Shown one piece after another: positions 32,814 to 41,875 of a stretch of 64,000 bases of DNA. The stretch is from Meiothermus sp. QL-1. GTDB taxonomy: Bacteria > Deinococcota > Deinococci > Deinococcales > Thermaceae. A model generated the notes under the pieces. That model ran no database searches. It was not told the DNA's origin and saw only the letters and a program-made list of their open reading frames with translations. Made by a program: the position numbers and the translations under genes. The first letter of the stretch is position 1, and every line of letters starts with the position of its first letter. Location of the stretch: assembly GCF_003351145.1 (NCBI RefSeq), contig NZ_QQSV01000002.1, positions 62,001 to 126,000 on the forward strand. The letters are read 5' to 3'.

Positions 32814-34064
32814 ATGGGGCTGACGTTAGCGGAAAAGATTCTTTCTAGACGGGCGGGCCGTGAGGTGCGGGCAGGCGAGCTGGTGGTGGTGGAGGTGGAC
32901 CAGGTGATGGTGGTGGACTCCATCGCTGGGAGTTTCTTCAGGCGCCTGGAGCAGCTCGGGGCTGCTCCGCGCTATCCCGAGAAGGTGACCATCGTCATCG
33001 ACCATGTGGCCCCGGCGGCCAACGTGGAGGTGGCCAAGGCGCAGAAGGAGATTCGCGAGTGGGGCAGGCGCCATGGCTGCCGGGTCTTCGACGTGGGGCG
33101 GGGTGTTTGCCACCAGGTCCTTATCGAGGAACGGCTGGCCCTGCCGGGGGGGATTGTGCTGGGCTCGGACTCGCACTCCACCACCTATGGGGGCATCGGC
33201 TGCTTTGGTACCGGGATGGGGGCCACCGATATTGCGCTGGCCGCGGCCTCGGGGCGTACCTGGCTTAGGGTGCCCGAGACGGTCAAGGTAACCTTCCGGG
33301 GCAGGCTGGCCCCCGGCGCCACGGCCAAGGACGCGGCTTTGGAGATGGTGCGGGTCCTCACCGCCGACGGGGCTACCTACATGAGCGTGGAGATTCACCT
33401 GGCGGATGGGGCCGAATCCCTTACCCGCAGCCAGCGCCTCACCCTGGCCAACCTCACGGTGGAGGCCGGGGCCAAGTGCGGCCTGGTGGTGCCGAGCGGG
33501 GAGGTTCTGGAGCTTTACCAGGTGCCCGGGTGGCTCTACCCCGACCCGGACGCGGTCTACGCCAGGGAGGTCGAAATTGACCTCAGCACCCTTACCCCTC
33601 GAGTCTCGGTGCCCTTCTACGTAGACAACGTGGAGGAGGTCGCGCGGGTGAAGGGCAAGCGGGTGGACCAGGTCTTCGTGGGGACCTGCACCAACGGGCG
33701 GCTCGATGACCTGCACCAGGTGGCCGAGGTCCTCAAAGGGCGCAGGGTGGCCCCTGGGGTGCGGATGCTCATCATCCCGGCTTCCTCGGAGGTGCTCGAG
33801 GCCGCTGCCGCCGACGGCACCCTGCTCACTTTGTTGCAGGCCGGGGCCACCATTGGCACCCCGGGCTGCGGGCCCTGCATGGGGCGGCACCAGGGGGTGC
33901 TGGCGCCGGGGGAGGTCTGCGTCAGCACCTCCAACCGCAACTTCCGGGGCCGCATGGGAGCGCCGGATGCCGAAATCTACCTAGCCAGCCCGCGGGTGGC
34001 GGCGGCCACGGCGGTGGCGGGGTACATCACCACCCCGGAGGAGCTGGAGGGGGTACATGCCTAG
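32814..34064 (+). CDS. lysT: Homoaconitase large subunit
   Basis: With LysU it converts homocitrate to homoisocitrate by way of homoaconitate. The 416-residue product is of the 3-isopropylmalate dehydratase type. [4Fe-4S] ligands are in FVGTCTNGRLDDL (about 288) and TPGCGPCMGRHQG (Cys at about 347 and 350). Substrate-side motifs HVAPAANVEVAKAQ and GSDSHSTTYGGIGCFGTGMG are present. LeuC cannot be separated from LysT by motif alone; the aminoadipate genes around it decide. It follows hcs by 25 nt and overlaps lysU by 8 nt. Confidence 0.92.
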   Translation: MGLTLAEKILSRRAGREVRAGELVVVEVDQVMVVDSIAGSFFRRLEQLGAAPRYPEKVTIVIDHVAPAANVEVAKAQKEIREWGRRHGCRVFDVGRGVCHQVLIEERLALPGGIVLGSDSHSTTYGGIGCFGTGMGATDIALAAASGRTWLRVPETVKVTFRGRLAPGATAKDAALEMVRVLTADGATYMSVEIHLADGAESLTRSQRLTLANLTVEAGAKCGLVVPSGEVLELYQVPGWLYPDPDAVYAREVEIDLSTLTPRVSVPFYVDNVEEVARVKGKRVDQVFVGTCTNGRLDDLHQVAEVLKGRRVAPGVRMLIIPASSEVLEAAAADGTLLTLLQAGATIGTPGCGPCMGRHQGVLAPGEVCVSTSNRNFRGRMGAPDAEIYLASPRVAAATAVAGYITTPEELEGVHA

Positions 34065-34548
34065 GGTCTGGAAGTTTGGCGATTCCATCAACACCGACGA
34101 TATCTTGCCCGGTAAGTACGCGCCTTTTATGGTGGGGGAGGACCGCTTCCACACCTATGCCTTTGCCCACCTGAGGCCGGAGTTCGCCGCGGGCTTCAGG
34201 CCTGGCGACCTTCTGGTGCTGGGCCGCAACGCGGGCCTGGGCTCCTCCCGCGAGTACGCCCCAGAGGCTCTGCGCAGGCTGGGGCTGGAGGCCATCGTGG
34301 CCAAGAGCTACGCCCGCATCTTCTACCGCAACCTGGTCAACTTAGGCATCGTGCCCTTCGAGGCCCCTGAGGTGGTGGACGTTTTGCAGGATGGCGACCA
34401 GGTGGAGCTGGACATAGCCCAGGGCATTCTGCGGCGGGGGGCGGAAACGTACCGGCTCAGGCCGCCGCCCGCTTTCTTGCTCGAGGCCTTGAGGGAGGGG
34501 AGTATTCTGGCCTATTACCGCAAGCACGGCCGCTTTCCGGGGGAGTAA
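34057..34548 (+). CDS. lysU: Homoaconitase small subunit
   Basis: The small subunit completes the active site of LysT and carries substrate-specificity residues. The 163-residue product starts MPRVWKFGDSINTDDILPGK and has NAGLGSSREYAPEALRRLGL, which supplies the catalytic Ser-Arg loop, then VNLGIVPFEAPE. This is the LeuD/HACN swivelling domain. The region near residue 25 (GKYAPFM) that helps choose side-chain length is present but I cannot read specificity from it. It overlaps lysT and precedes the zinc-ribbon gene by 21 nt. Confidence 0.93.
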   Translation: MPRVWKFGDSINTDDILPGKYAPFMVGEDRFHTYAFAHLRPEFAAGFRPGDLLVLGRNAGLGSSREYAPEALRRLGLEAIVAKSYARIFYRNLVNLGIVPFEAPEVVDVLQDGDQVELDIAQGILRRGAETYRLRPPPAFLLEALREGSILAYYRKHGRFPGE

Positions 34549-34569
34549 ACTGGGGGGGTTGAGGTTGGT

Positions 34570-34881
34570 ATGGACGAGCTAGAGGTGGTCTGCCCTGTAT
34601 GCCGCGAGCCCAACTTTATCCCGCCAGAAGACCTGGAGGAGCTTACCCCTGAGGACTATTTTGAGTGCGAGTTCTGCGGGGCTTACCTGCAGATCCTTTC
34701 CACAGACCCCTTGGAAGTGGCGGTCATAGAGGACGGCGAGGAGGGGCTTTTTGTGGACTGCCCGGCCTGCGGCCTCACTTTTGAGCTGGAGGGCGACGAG
34801 GAGGAGGCCCTTTGCCCGGAGTGCGGCCACCGCTTTGTGCCCGACTGGTCCGAGATTGAATCCGAGGAAGAAGAGGAGTGA
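34570..34881 (+). CDS. Tandem LysW-like zinc-ribbon protein
   Basis: The 103-residue, very acidic product has four CxxC pairs: C8/C11, C33/C36, C64/C67 and C82/C85. Each successive two pairs form a zinc ribbon, so it looks like two LysW-like modules in tandem. It lacks the EDWGE tail of LysW but ends SEEEEE, so its C-terminal residue is also Glu. LysW carries aminoadipate on its terminal Glu; whether this protein does so, helps LysW, or is a zinc or pathway regulator is not known. GAGGTTGG lies before the ATG, lysW begins 12 nt downstream. Too divergent from LysW to be a simple duplicate. Confidence 0.85.
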   Translation: MDELEVVCPVCREPNFIPPEDLEELTPEDYFECEFCGAYLQILSTDPLEVAVIEDGEEGLFVDCPACGLTFELEGDEEEALCPECGHRFVPDWSEIESEEEEE

Positions 34882-34893
34882 AGGAGGAAAACC

Positions 34894-35058
34894 ATGACGG
34901 CTGAGTGTGTGGAGTGCGGCAGCGAGCTGGAGCTGGCAAACCCTGAGCTGGGCGAGCTGGTGGTCTGCGAGACCTGTGGGGCAGAGCTGGAGGTGGTGGG
35001 GCTGGAGCCCTTGCGGCTCGAGGCCGCCCCGGAAGAGGCGGAGGATTGGGGCGAGTAG
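34894..35058 (+). CDS. lysW: Amino-group carrier protein LysW
   Basis: LysW is the carrier on which aminoadipate is converted to lysine: LysX joins aminoadipate to the gamma-carboxyl of its C-terminal Glu, then LysZ, LysY and later enzymes act on the bound chain. The 54-residue product is acidic, with zinc ligands CVEC (5-8) and CETC (25-28), and ends in the defining EDWGE. An AAGGAGG site lies 8 nt before the ATG. The gene is short enough to be missed by length-filtered gene finders, so its frame here was read directly. Confidence 0.97.
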   Translation: MTAECVECGSELELANPELGELVVCETCGAELEVVGLEPLRLEAAPEEAEDWGE

Positions 35059-35070
35059 GTCCCCTGAAGG

Positions 35071-35955
35071 ATGCTGGCCATTCTCTACGACCGCATCCGC
35101 CCCGACGAAGAGATGCTCTTCAAGGCGGCGGAGGCCATGGGGATTCCCTTCCGCAAGGTCTACGCCCGGCAGCTTCCCATGCCCCTAGGGGAGCGCCCTT
35201 CGGAGCTCGAGGGGGTTACCTGTGCGGTAGAGCGCCTGGTCTCGCAAAGCAAGGGCCTGGCCGTTGCGCGCTACCTTACGAGCCTGGGGATTCCGGTGGT
35301 GAACCGGCCCGAGGTAATCGAGGTCTGCGGCGACAAGTGGGCCACGAGCTGCGCCCTGGCCGCCCACGGGGTGCCCCAGCCCAGAACCGCCCTGGCCACC
35401 GAGGCCGAGGAGGCCCTGGAGCTGATCGAGGCGATGGGCTATCCGGTGGTCATGAAGCCGGTGGTGGGGAGCTGGGGTCGGCTTTTGGCCAAGGTCAACG
35501 ACCGCGACGCGGCCGAGGCCCTTTTGGAGCACAAGGAGGTGCTGGGCGGCTACCAGCACCAGCTTTACTACCTGCAGGAGCTGGTGCCGAAGCCGGGGCG
35601 TGACATACGGGCCTTTGTGGTGGGGGATACCTGCATCGCGGCCATCTACCGCAGCTCCGAGCACTGGATTACCAACACCGCCCGTGGGGGCAGGGCTTCC
35701 AACTGCCCGGTGACCCCTGAGCTGGCCGACATAGCGGTGAGGGCCGCCCGGGCGGTGGGCGGTGGGGTGGTGGCCATCGACCTGTTCGAGAGCGAGCGGG
35801 GGCTTTTGGTGAACGAGGTCAACCACACCATGGAGTTCAAGAACTCAGTGCACACCACCGGGGTGGACATCCCCGGCAAGATTCTGGAATACGCCTGGGG
35901 GATGCGCCTAGGGGCGGGCCCGGCTCTCTCCACGGCCAATGCCCCCGGCGATTAG
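35071..35955 (+). CDS. lysX: LysW-aminoadipate ligase
   Basis: LysX is an ATP-grasp (RimK-like) enzyme that activates the terminal Glu of LysW and joins it to alpha-aminoadipate. The 294-residue product has [18 protein letters not shown] (about residue 86), the nucleotide-binding lysines in [13 protein letters not shown], the [18 protein letters not shown] strand and the Mg2+ motif [15 protein letters not shown]. The last 16 or so residues extend over the convergent DUF99 gene (48-bp overlap) and are probably not conserved. It starts 12 nt after lysW. ArgX (glutamate-specific) is the nearest alternative; operon content favours LysX. Confidence 0.93.
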   Translation: MLAILYDRIRPDEEMLFKAAEAMGIPFRKVYARQLPMPLGERPSELEGVTCAVERLVSQSKGLAVARYLTSLGIPVVNRPEVIEVCGDKWATSCALAAHGVPQPRTALATEAEEALELIEAMGYPVVMKPVVGSWGRLLAKVNDRDAAEALLEHKEVLGGYQHQLYYLQELVPKPGRDIRAFVVGDTCIAAIYRSSEHWITNTARGGRASNCPVTPELADIAVRAARAVGGGVVAIDLFESERGLLVNEVNHTMEFKNSVHTTGVDIPGKILEYAWGMRLGAGPALSTANAPGD

Positions 35956-36474
35956 GTGGGCGGTGCGCAGGGGCTCGGGGATGCGGGAGTGCACCGCAAA
36001 GCGCCGCAGGGTCTGCTCGGCCTGCTGCAAGCTCAGCCCGACCCGCTGGATGTAGACCCCGGCCACCGCTTCTAAGGTGCCTGCCCTTTGGATCAGGCCC
36101 CACTTGCGCGCTCCGCCCCGCACCCTTTGCAGCGCAGCCTCAACGGCGGCCAGGTTGGGCCTGCGCCGGGCCACCACCAGCACCGGCAGCCCCAGGCTCC
36201 TGGAGAGTCCTTGGACATCCACCACGTTGAAGCCGGCCAGGGCAATTCCCTGCAGCATCACCAGCTCGAGGCCCGGGTAGAACTTGGAACCCTGGATGAG
36301 CTGGACCAGCACCCGGGTGCTGTTTTGGCCGTCGCGCCGCACCTGCCCGGAGAGCACCCCTTCCAGCCGCAGGCCGTTGTACACCACCCCTACGACCCGC
36401 ACGTTGCCGCGGTGGCTGCGCTCGAAGGGGAAATCGTCGAAGCCGATGACACGGGAAAAACCGCCGGTTCTCAT
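35908..36474 (-). CDS. DUF99 family protein (endonuclease V-like fold)
   Basis: The 188-residue product has the DUF99 pattern: [11 protein letters not shown] at residues 9-19 with acidic metal-site residues, [39 protein letters not shown] (second acidic site) and [19 protein letters not shown] at the end. An archaeal member has been reported as an endonuclease acting on deoxyuridine (from memory). It is oriented against the lysine operon, overlapping lysX by 48 bp and sitting between lysX and lysY, so its transcription meets the operon head-on. Common in archaea; patchy in bacteria. Confidence 0.85.
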   Translation of the reverse strand: MRTGGFSRVIGFDDFPFERSHRGNVRVVGVVYNGLRLEGVLSGQVRRDGQNSTRVLVQLIQGSKFYPGLELVMLQGIALAGFNVVDVQGLSRSLGLPVLVVARRRPNLAAVEAALQRVRGGARKWGLIQRAGTLEAVAGVYIQRVGLSLQQAEQTLRRFAVHSRIPEPLRTAHLIAGGIGRGESRARP

Positions 36475-36498
36475 ACCCAGTCTTATCGGGTATTCTAG

Positions 36499-37548
<1,050 letters not shown>

Positions 37549-37592
37549 AAGAGCGCTGCTCCTGGGGCAAGGCCGGTTGAGGGGCCATCCAG

Positions 37593-38426
37593 ATGGTCAG
37601 GGTTACCGATTTCGCAGAGGCCAAGCGGCGCGGGCGCAAGCTGAAGATGCTCACCGCCTACGACTACCCCACGGCGCGCATCCTCGATGCTGCGGGGATA
37701 GACGCCATCCTGGTAGGGGACTCGCTGGGGATGGTGGTGCTGGGCTATGAGGACACCACCCGGGTTACCCTCGAGGACATGCTGCACCACACCAGGGCGG
37801 TGGTCCGGGGGGCTCGGCGGGCCATGGTGATTGCCGACATGCCCTTTTTGAGTTACCACCTGGGGGTGTACGAAAGCGTGCGGGCCGCGGGCCGGCTGGT
37901 GCAGGAAGGGGGCTGCAAGGCGGTGAAGCTGGAGGGAGGGATGGAGGTGCTGAGGAGTGTGCGGGCTATTCGGGCGGCCGGGATTCCGGTGATGGGGCAC
38001 CTGGGCTACACCCCTCAGTCGGTCCATCTTTTTGGAGGGCACCGGGCCCAGGGCCGCACCCTGGAAAGCGCCCGCCAGATTGTGCGAAGCGCGCTGGCGC
38101 TGCAGGAGGCCGGCGTGTTCGCGCTGGTGCTGGAGCTGGTGCCCCACCGGCTTGCCACCTGGCTCAGCCAGCGGCTCGATATACCCACCATCGGGATTGG
38201 CTCAGGGCCGGGGTGCGACGGCCAGGTGCTGGTGACCCAGGACATGCTGGGGCTTTTCCCTGACTTCAACCCCCGCCACGTGCGCAAGTACCAGGACCTG
38301 CACGGGCTTTGCCTGGAAGCGGTACGCAACTATGCCCGCGATGTGGAGAGTGGGGCTTTCCCCACAGCAGAGCACTCCTTCAGCCTGGATGAAGGGGTGC
38401 TCGAGGCCCTGGAGAAGGAGTTCTGA
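37593..38426 (+). CDS. panB: 3-methyl-2-oxobutanoate hydroxymethyltransferase
   Basis: PanB makes ketopantoate from 2-oxoisovalerate in pantothenate and CoA synthesis. The 277-residue product has MLTAYDYPTARILDAAGIDA at about residue 18, the metal-ligand motif LVGDSLGMVVLGYEDT, KAVKLEGGMEVLRSV, and VMGHLGYTPQSVHLFGG at the C-terminal side. The catalytic Glu lies in ELVPHRLA. The ATG has GAGGGG upstream. It starts 44 nt after lysY and panC follows with no gap, so panB-panC are part of the lysine operon's second half. Confidence 0.96.
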   Translation: MVRVTDFAEAKRRGRKLKMLTAYDYPTARILDAAGIDAILVGDSLGMVVLGYEDTTRVTLEDMLHHTRAVVRGARRAMVIADMPFLSYHLGVYESVRAAGRLVQEGGCKAVKLEGGMEVLRSVRAIRAAGIPVMGHLGYTPQSVHLFGGHRAQGRTLESARQIVRSALALQEAGVFALVLELVPHRLATWLSQRLDIPTIGIGSGPGCDGQVLVTQDMLGLFPDFNPRHVRKYQDLHGLCLEAVRNYARDVESGAFPTAEHSFSLDEGVLEALEKEF

Positions 38427-39272
38427 ATGCGCCTGGTTCGAACCATCGCCGAGCTGCGGGAGGTGCTGGCCAAGGAGCGCCAGGCTGGGAGCATAGGCCT
38501 GGTGCCCACCATGGGCTATTTGCACCAGGGCCACCTCTCGCTGGTGGAAGCCTCGCGCGCTCGTGACCGCTATACGGTCATGAGCATCTTCGTCAACCCC
38601 ATTCAGTTCGGCCCCAACGAGGATTTTGCCCGTTATCCCCGCGACCTGGAGCGCGATTGCGCCATGGCCGAGGCGGCAGGGGTAGACCTTTTGTTTTATC
38701 CCGGGGCCGACGAGATGTACCCCACGGGCTATTGCACCTACGTGACGGTGGAGGGGCTTTCCGAACGCCTGTGTGGCCGTTTCCGCCCCGGCCACTTTCG
38801 GGGCGTGACCACCGTGGTCAGCAAGCTTTTCCACCTGGTGCAGCCCCAGCGGGCCTATTTTGGCCAGAAGGACGCCCAGCAGGTTGCAGTGCTGCGCAAG
38901 ATGGTGCGCGACCTCAACTTCGACCTTGAAATTGTCGTCTGCCCGACGGTGCGCGAGCCCGACGGCCTGGCTCTGAGCTCGCGCAACGTTTACCTAAGCC
39001 CCGCTGAGCGGCAGGCAGCCACGGTGCTCTCGCGGGCCTTGTTCTGGGCCAGGGACCAGGTGCAAGCAGGGGAGCGCCGGGCTGCGGTGTTGCTGGAGGG
39101 GATGCGGCGGATGATTGAGGCCGAGCCTCTGTGCCGGATTGAGTACCTTGAAATCGTGGACGCCGAGAGCCTCGAGCCCCTCGACCGCCTAAGCGGCAGC
39201 GTGCTCATAGCCCTGGCGGCCTACTTCGGCAAGACCCGGCTGATCGACAACGTCCTGCTGGAAGGGGTGTGA
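38427..39272 (+). CDS. panC: Pantothenate synthetase
   Basis: PanC joins pantoate and beta-alanine with ATP to give pantothenate. The 281-residue product has the signature VPTMGYLHQGHLSLVEAS at about residue 27 with the HxGH nucleotidylyltransferase-type motif, FVNPIQFGPNEDFARYPRDL, YFGQKDAQQVAVLRKMV (catalytic Lys) and LSSRNVYLSP. The ATG directly follows the panB stop. No panD is in this window. Ends one base before the DUF84 gene. Confidence 0.96.
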   Translation: MRLVRTIAELREVLAKERQAGSIGLVPTMGYLHQGHLSLVEASRARDRYTVMSIFVNPIQFGPNEDFARYPRDLERDCAMAEAAGVDLLFYPGADEMYPTGYCTYVTVEGLSERLCGRFRPGHFRGVTTVVSKLFHLVQPQRAYFGQKDAQQVAVLRKMVRDLNFDLEIVVCPTVREPDGLALSSRNVYLSPAERQAATVLSRALFWARDQVQAGERRAAVLLEGMRRMIEAEPLCRIEYLEIVDAESLEPLDRLSGSVLIALAAYFGKTRLIDNVLLEGV

Positions 39273-39273
39273 G

Positions 39274-39792
39274 ATGATCCTCGTGGGCAGCACCAACCCG
39301 GCCAAGCTCGAGCCGGCCCGGCAGGTTTTCGCCGAGGTCTTTCCGGGGCTGGGGGTGCAGGGGGTGGAGGTGGCGAGCGGGGTGCGTGACCAGCCCATCG
39401 GCTACGAGGAGACCCTTCTGGGGGCGCTAAACCGGGCGCGGGCTGCCTTGGCCTGGCCGGGGGCGGTCTTTGGGGTGGGGCTCGAGGCGGGGGTGGAGTT
39501 TGACGCGGAAGGGGCCTGGCTTTTCAATGTGGCGGTAATCCTGCGGGTTGATGGAAGGAAGGGCCTGGCGCGGGGGGGCTCGGTTCTGCTGCCCCCCAGG
39601 GTGGCAGAGCGGGTGCGGGGAGGGGAGGAGCTGGGCCGGGTGATGGACGAGCTGGTGGGACAGAAGGACACCAAAAAGGGCCTCGGGGCGGTGGGCGTCC
39701 TTACCCTGGCCCGCCTCGAGCGCATGGAGTTCTGGCGGCATACCCTGGAGCTGGCCCTGCCGCCTTTTCTGCGCCCCGAGCTGTACCCCTAG
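39274..39792 (+). CDS. DUF84 protein (inosine/xanthosine triphosphatase type)
   Basis: The 172-residue product begins MILVGSTNPAKLEPARQVFA, the SxNPxK motif of the YjjX/Maf-ITPase superfamily, with the acidic site GYEETLLGALNRARAAL and the strand VFGVGLEAGVEFD. YjjX-like proteins hydrolyse ITP and XTP, which house-cleans damaged nucleotides. No domain is missing. It lies between panC (1 nt) and lysZ (24 nt), so it is cotranscribed with lysine and CoA genes, though no metabolic link is known. Confidence 0.88.
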   Translation: MILVGSTNPAKLEPARQVFAEVFPGLGVQGVEVASGVRDQPIGYEETLLGALNRARAALAWPGAVFGVGLEAGVEFDAEGAWLFNVAVILRVDGRKGLARGGSVLLPPRVAERVRGGEELGRVMDELVGQKDTKKGLGAVGVLTLARLERMEFWRHTLELALPPFLRPELYP

Positions 39793-39816
39793 CAACGGGT
39801 TTGCGAGGTTTGGACC

Positions 39817-40626
39817 ATGATTGTGGTGAAGGTAGGCGGTGCTGAGGGCATCAACTACGAGGCAGTGGCCAAGGACGCTGCGACGCTGTGGAATGAGGGC
39901 CAGCGGCTCATCCTGGTGCACGGGGGCAGCAGCGAGACCAACCGGATTGCGGAGGCCCTGGGCCATCCCCCGCAGTTCCTTACCCATCCCGGCGGCCTCA
40001 CCAGCCGCCTCACCGACCGCAAGACCTTGGAGATATTCGAGATGGTCTACTGCGGTCTGGTCAACAAGCGCATAGTGGAGCTGTTGCAGCGCGAGGGGGT
40101 GAACGCCGTAGGCCTTTCAGGGCTGGACGGGCGAATCTTCGAGGGCAGGCGCAAGGATGCGGTCAAGTACATCGAAAACGGGAAGATCAAGATTCACCGG
40201 GGCGACTACACGGGTACGGTGGAGAGGGTGAACACCGCCCTGCTGGGCCTGCTTCTGGACGCGGGCTACCTGCCGGTGCTCACCCCACCGGCCATCTCCT
40301 ACCAGGGCGAGGCCATCAACACCGATGGCGATACGGCTGCGGCCATGCTGGCCAGGGCTCTTGGCGCCGAGGCGCTGCTGCTTCTTTCCAACGTGCCGGG
40401 CCTGCTGGCCAACTTCCCCGATGAGTCGAGCCTAATCCGGGAGATTCCCGCCGAGCGGGCCGGCGACCCGCAGTACCTGGCCGTGGCCCAGGGCCGGATG
40501 AAGAAAAAGGTGCTGGGCGCGGTGGAGGCGGTTCGGGGCGGGGTGGGCCGGGTGGTCTTTGGCGATGCCCGCATCGAACGCCCCATCCGGGCGGCCCTGG
40601 AGGGCCAGGGCACGGTGGTGCGCTAA
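39817..40626 (+). CDS. lysZ: LysW-aminoadipate kinase
   Basis: LysZ phosphorylates LysW-bound aminoadipate for LysY, paralogous to ArgB. The 269-residue product has [59 protein letters not shown], and the ATP-site [19 protein letters not shown] with LLSNVPGLL. The lysine glycine-rich patterns fit the amino-acid kinase family. ArgB is the alternative, but lysW and lysY nearby favour LysZ. It closes the operon and overlaps the convergent metK by 4 nt (CTAA). Confidence 0.92.
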   Translation: MIVVKVGGAEGINYEAVAKDAATLWNEGQRLILVHGGSSETNRIAEALGHPPQFLTHPGGLTSRLTDRKTLEIFEMVYCGLVNKRIVELLQREGVNAVGLSGLDGRIFEGRRKDAVKYIENGKIKIHRGDYTGTVERVNTALLGLLLDAGYLPVLTPPAISYQGEAINTDGDTAAAMLARALGAEALLLLSNVPGLLANFPDESSLIREIPAERAGDPQYLAVAQGRMKKKVLGAVEAVRGGVGRVVFGDARIERPIRAALEGQGTVVR

Positions 40627-41795
40627 AGGGCGCGCTGCAGCGCCTCGATTCGGTCGGTTCGTTCCCAGGGGAAGCCTTCGCGGCCAAAGTGCCCGTAGGC
40701 CGAGGTGGGGGTGTAGATGGGGCGCCGCAGCTCGAGCTGCTCGATAATGGCCCGCGGGCGGGCGTCGAAGACCTTCTGGGCCGCTTCGGTTAGCTTCTCA
40801 TCCGAGACTGTGCCTGTGCCGAAGGTCTCCACCCGCATGCCCACCGGGCGGGCCTTGCCGATGGCGTAGGCCAGCTCCACCAGGGCTCGCTTGGCCAGCC
40901 CGGCGGCCACGATGTTCTTGGCCATATAGCGCGCGTAGTAGGCCGCCGAGCGGTCCACCTTGGTGGGGTCCTTGCCGCTGAAGGCCCCCCCGCCGTGGGG
41001 CACCGCCCCGCCATAAGTGTCCACGATGATCTTGCGCCCGGTGAGGCCGGTGTCGCCGTGAGGGCCGCCGATTACAAACTTGCCCGAAGGGTTGACCAGG
41101 TAGAGGGTCTCCTTGCTCAGGTACTGCTCGGGAATGGCCCGCTCGATCACCTTGGTGCGGATGTCGTGGGCGATCTGGTCGGCCTCCACCTCCTCGGAGT
41201 GCTGCGCCGAAACCAGGGCGGTGCCCACGTACAGGGGCTTCTGGCCTTCGTAGACCACCGTTACCTGGGCCTTGCCGTCGGGGCGCAGATAGGGAATCTC
41301 GCCGGTCTTGCGGGCCTCGGCCAGGCGCCGGGTCAGGCGGTGGGCCAGCGAGATGGGCAGGGGCATCAGCTCAGGGGTTTCGTCGGTGGCGTAGCCGAAC
41401 ATCAGCCCCTGGTCGCCAGCCCCAATGCGGTCGAGCTCGTCCCGGGAGCCCAGCACCCGCCACTCCCAAGACTCGTTGACCCCTCCGGCGATATCGGGCG
41501 ACTGCTCGTCAATGGCGGTGAGCACCGCGCAGGTATCCCCGTCAAAACCGTACTTGGCCCGGGTATAGCCCACCTCGAGCACGGTCTGGCGTACCAACCG
41601 GGGGATGTCCACGTAGGCCTGGGTGGTGATCTCCCCGGCCACCATCACCAGCCCGGTGGTCACCAGGGTTTCGCAGGCCACCCGGGCCTCCGGGTCTTTG
41701 GCTAGGATTGCGTCCAGAATCGCATCGGAGATGCGGTCGGCCAGCTTGTCGGGGTGCCCCTCCGTCACCGATTCCGAAGTCACCAGTCGTCGCAA
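40623..41795 (-). CDS. metK: S-adenosylmethionine synthetase
   Basis: MetK makes AdoMet from methionine and ATP. The 390-residue product opens with [20 protein letters not shown] and has [21 protein letters not shown], the P-loop-like [19 protein letters not shown] and [20 protein letters not shown], all canonical. The start is TTG at 41795 with GGAGGAG 8 nt upstream; the frame is open for another 143 codons but lacks any MetK homology there. TATACT is at 41841-41836. AdoMet from this enzyme feeds SpeD at 18.9 kb. Confidence 0.97.
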   Translation of the reverse strand: MRRLVTSESVTEGHPDKLADRISDAILDAILAKDPEARVACETLVTTGLVMVAGEITTQAYVDIPRLVRQTVLEVGYTRAKYGFDGDTCAVLTAIDEQSPDIAGGVNESWEWRVLGSRDELDRIGAGDQGLMFGYATDETPELMPLPISLAHRLTRRLAEARKTGEIPYLRPDGKAQVTVVYEGQKPLYVGTALVSAQHSEEVEADQIAHDIRTKVIERAIPEQYLSKETLYLVNPSGKFVIGGPHGDTGLTGRKIIVDTYGGAVPHGGGAFSGKDPTKVDRSAAYYARYMAKNIVAAGLAKRALVELAYAIGKARPVGMRVETFGTGTVSDEKLTEAAQKVFDARPRAIIEQLELRRPIYTPTSAYGHFGREGFPWERTDRIEALQRAL

Positions 41796-41835
41796 CTTTC
41801 TCCTCCTCTCGCGGGGTAGCCGCGTCAACCGCAAA

Positions 41836-41841
41836 AGTATA
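41836..41841 (-). promoter_or_regulatory. -10 box of metK
   Basis: TATACT on the minus strand, 40 nt before the TTG start; the leader carries a GGAGGAG site. No clear -35 and no SAM-riboswitch-like structure were seen. Confidence 0.5.
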
Positions 41842-41875
41842 GCACCCCCCGGGCCGCATGTTGAGGGGCGGGCTT

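Noticed and set aside
41796-41875. SAM riboswitch upstream of metK
   Set aside because: The leader is about 40 nt and has no multi-helix fold with a K-turn or terminator; only a -10 box and ribosome binding site are visible.
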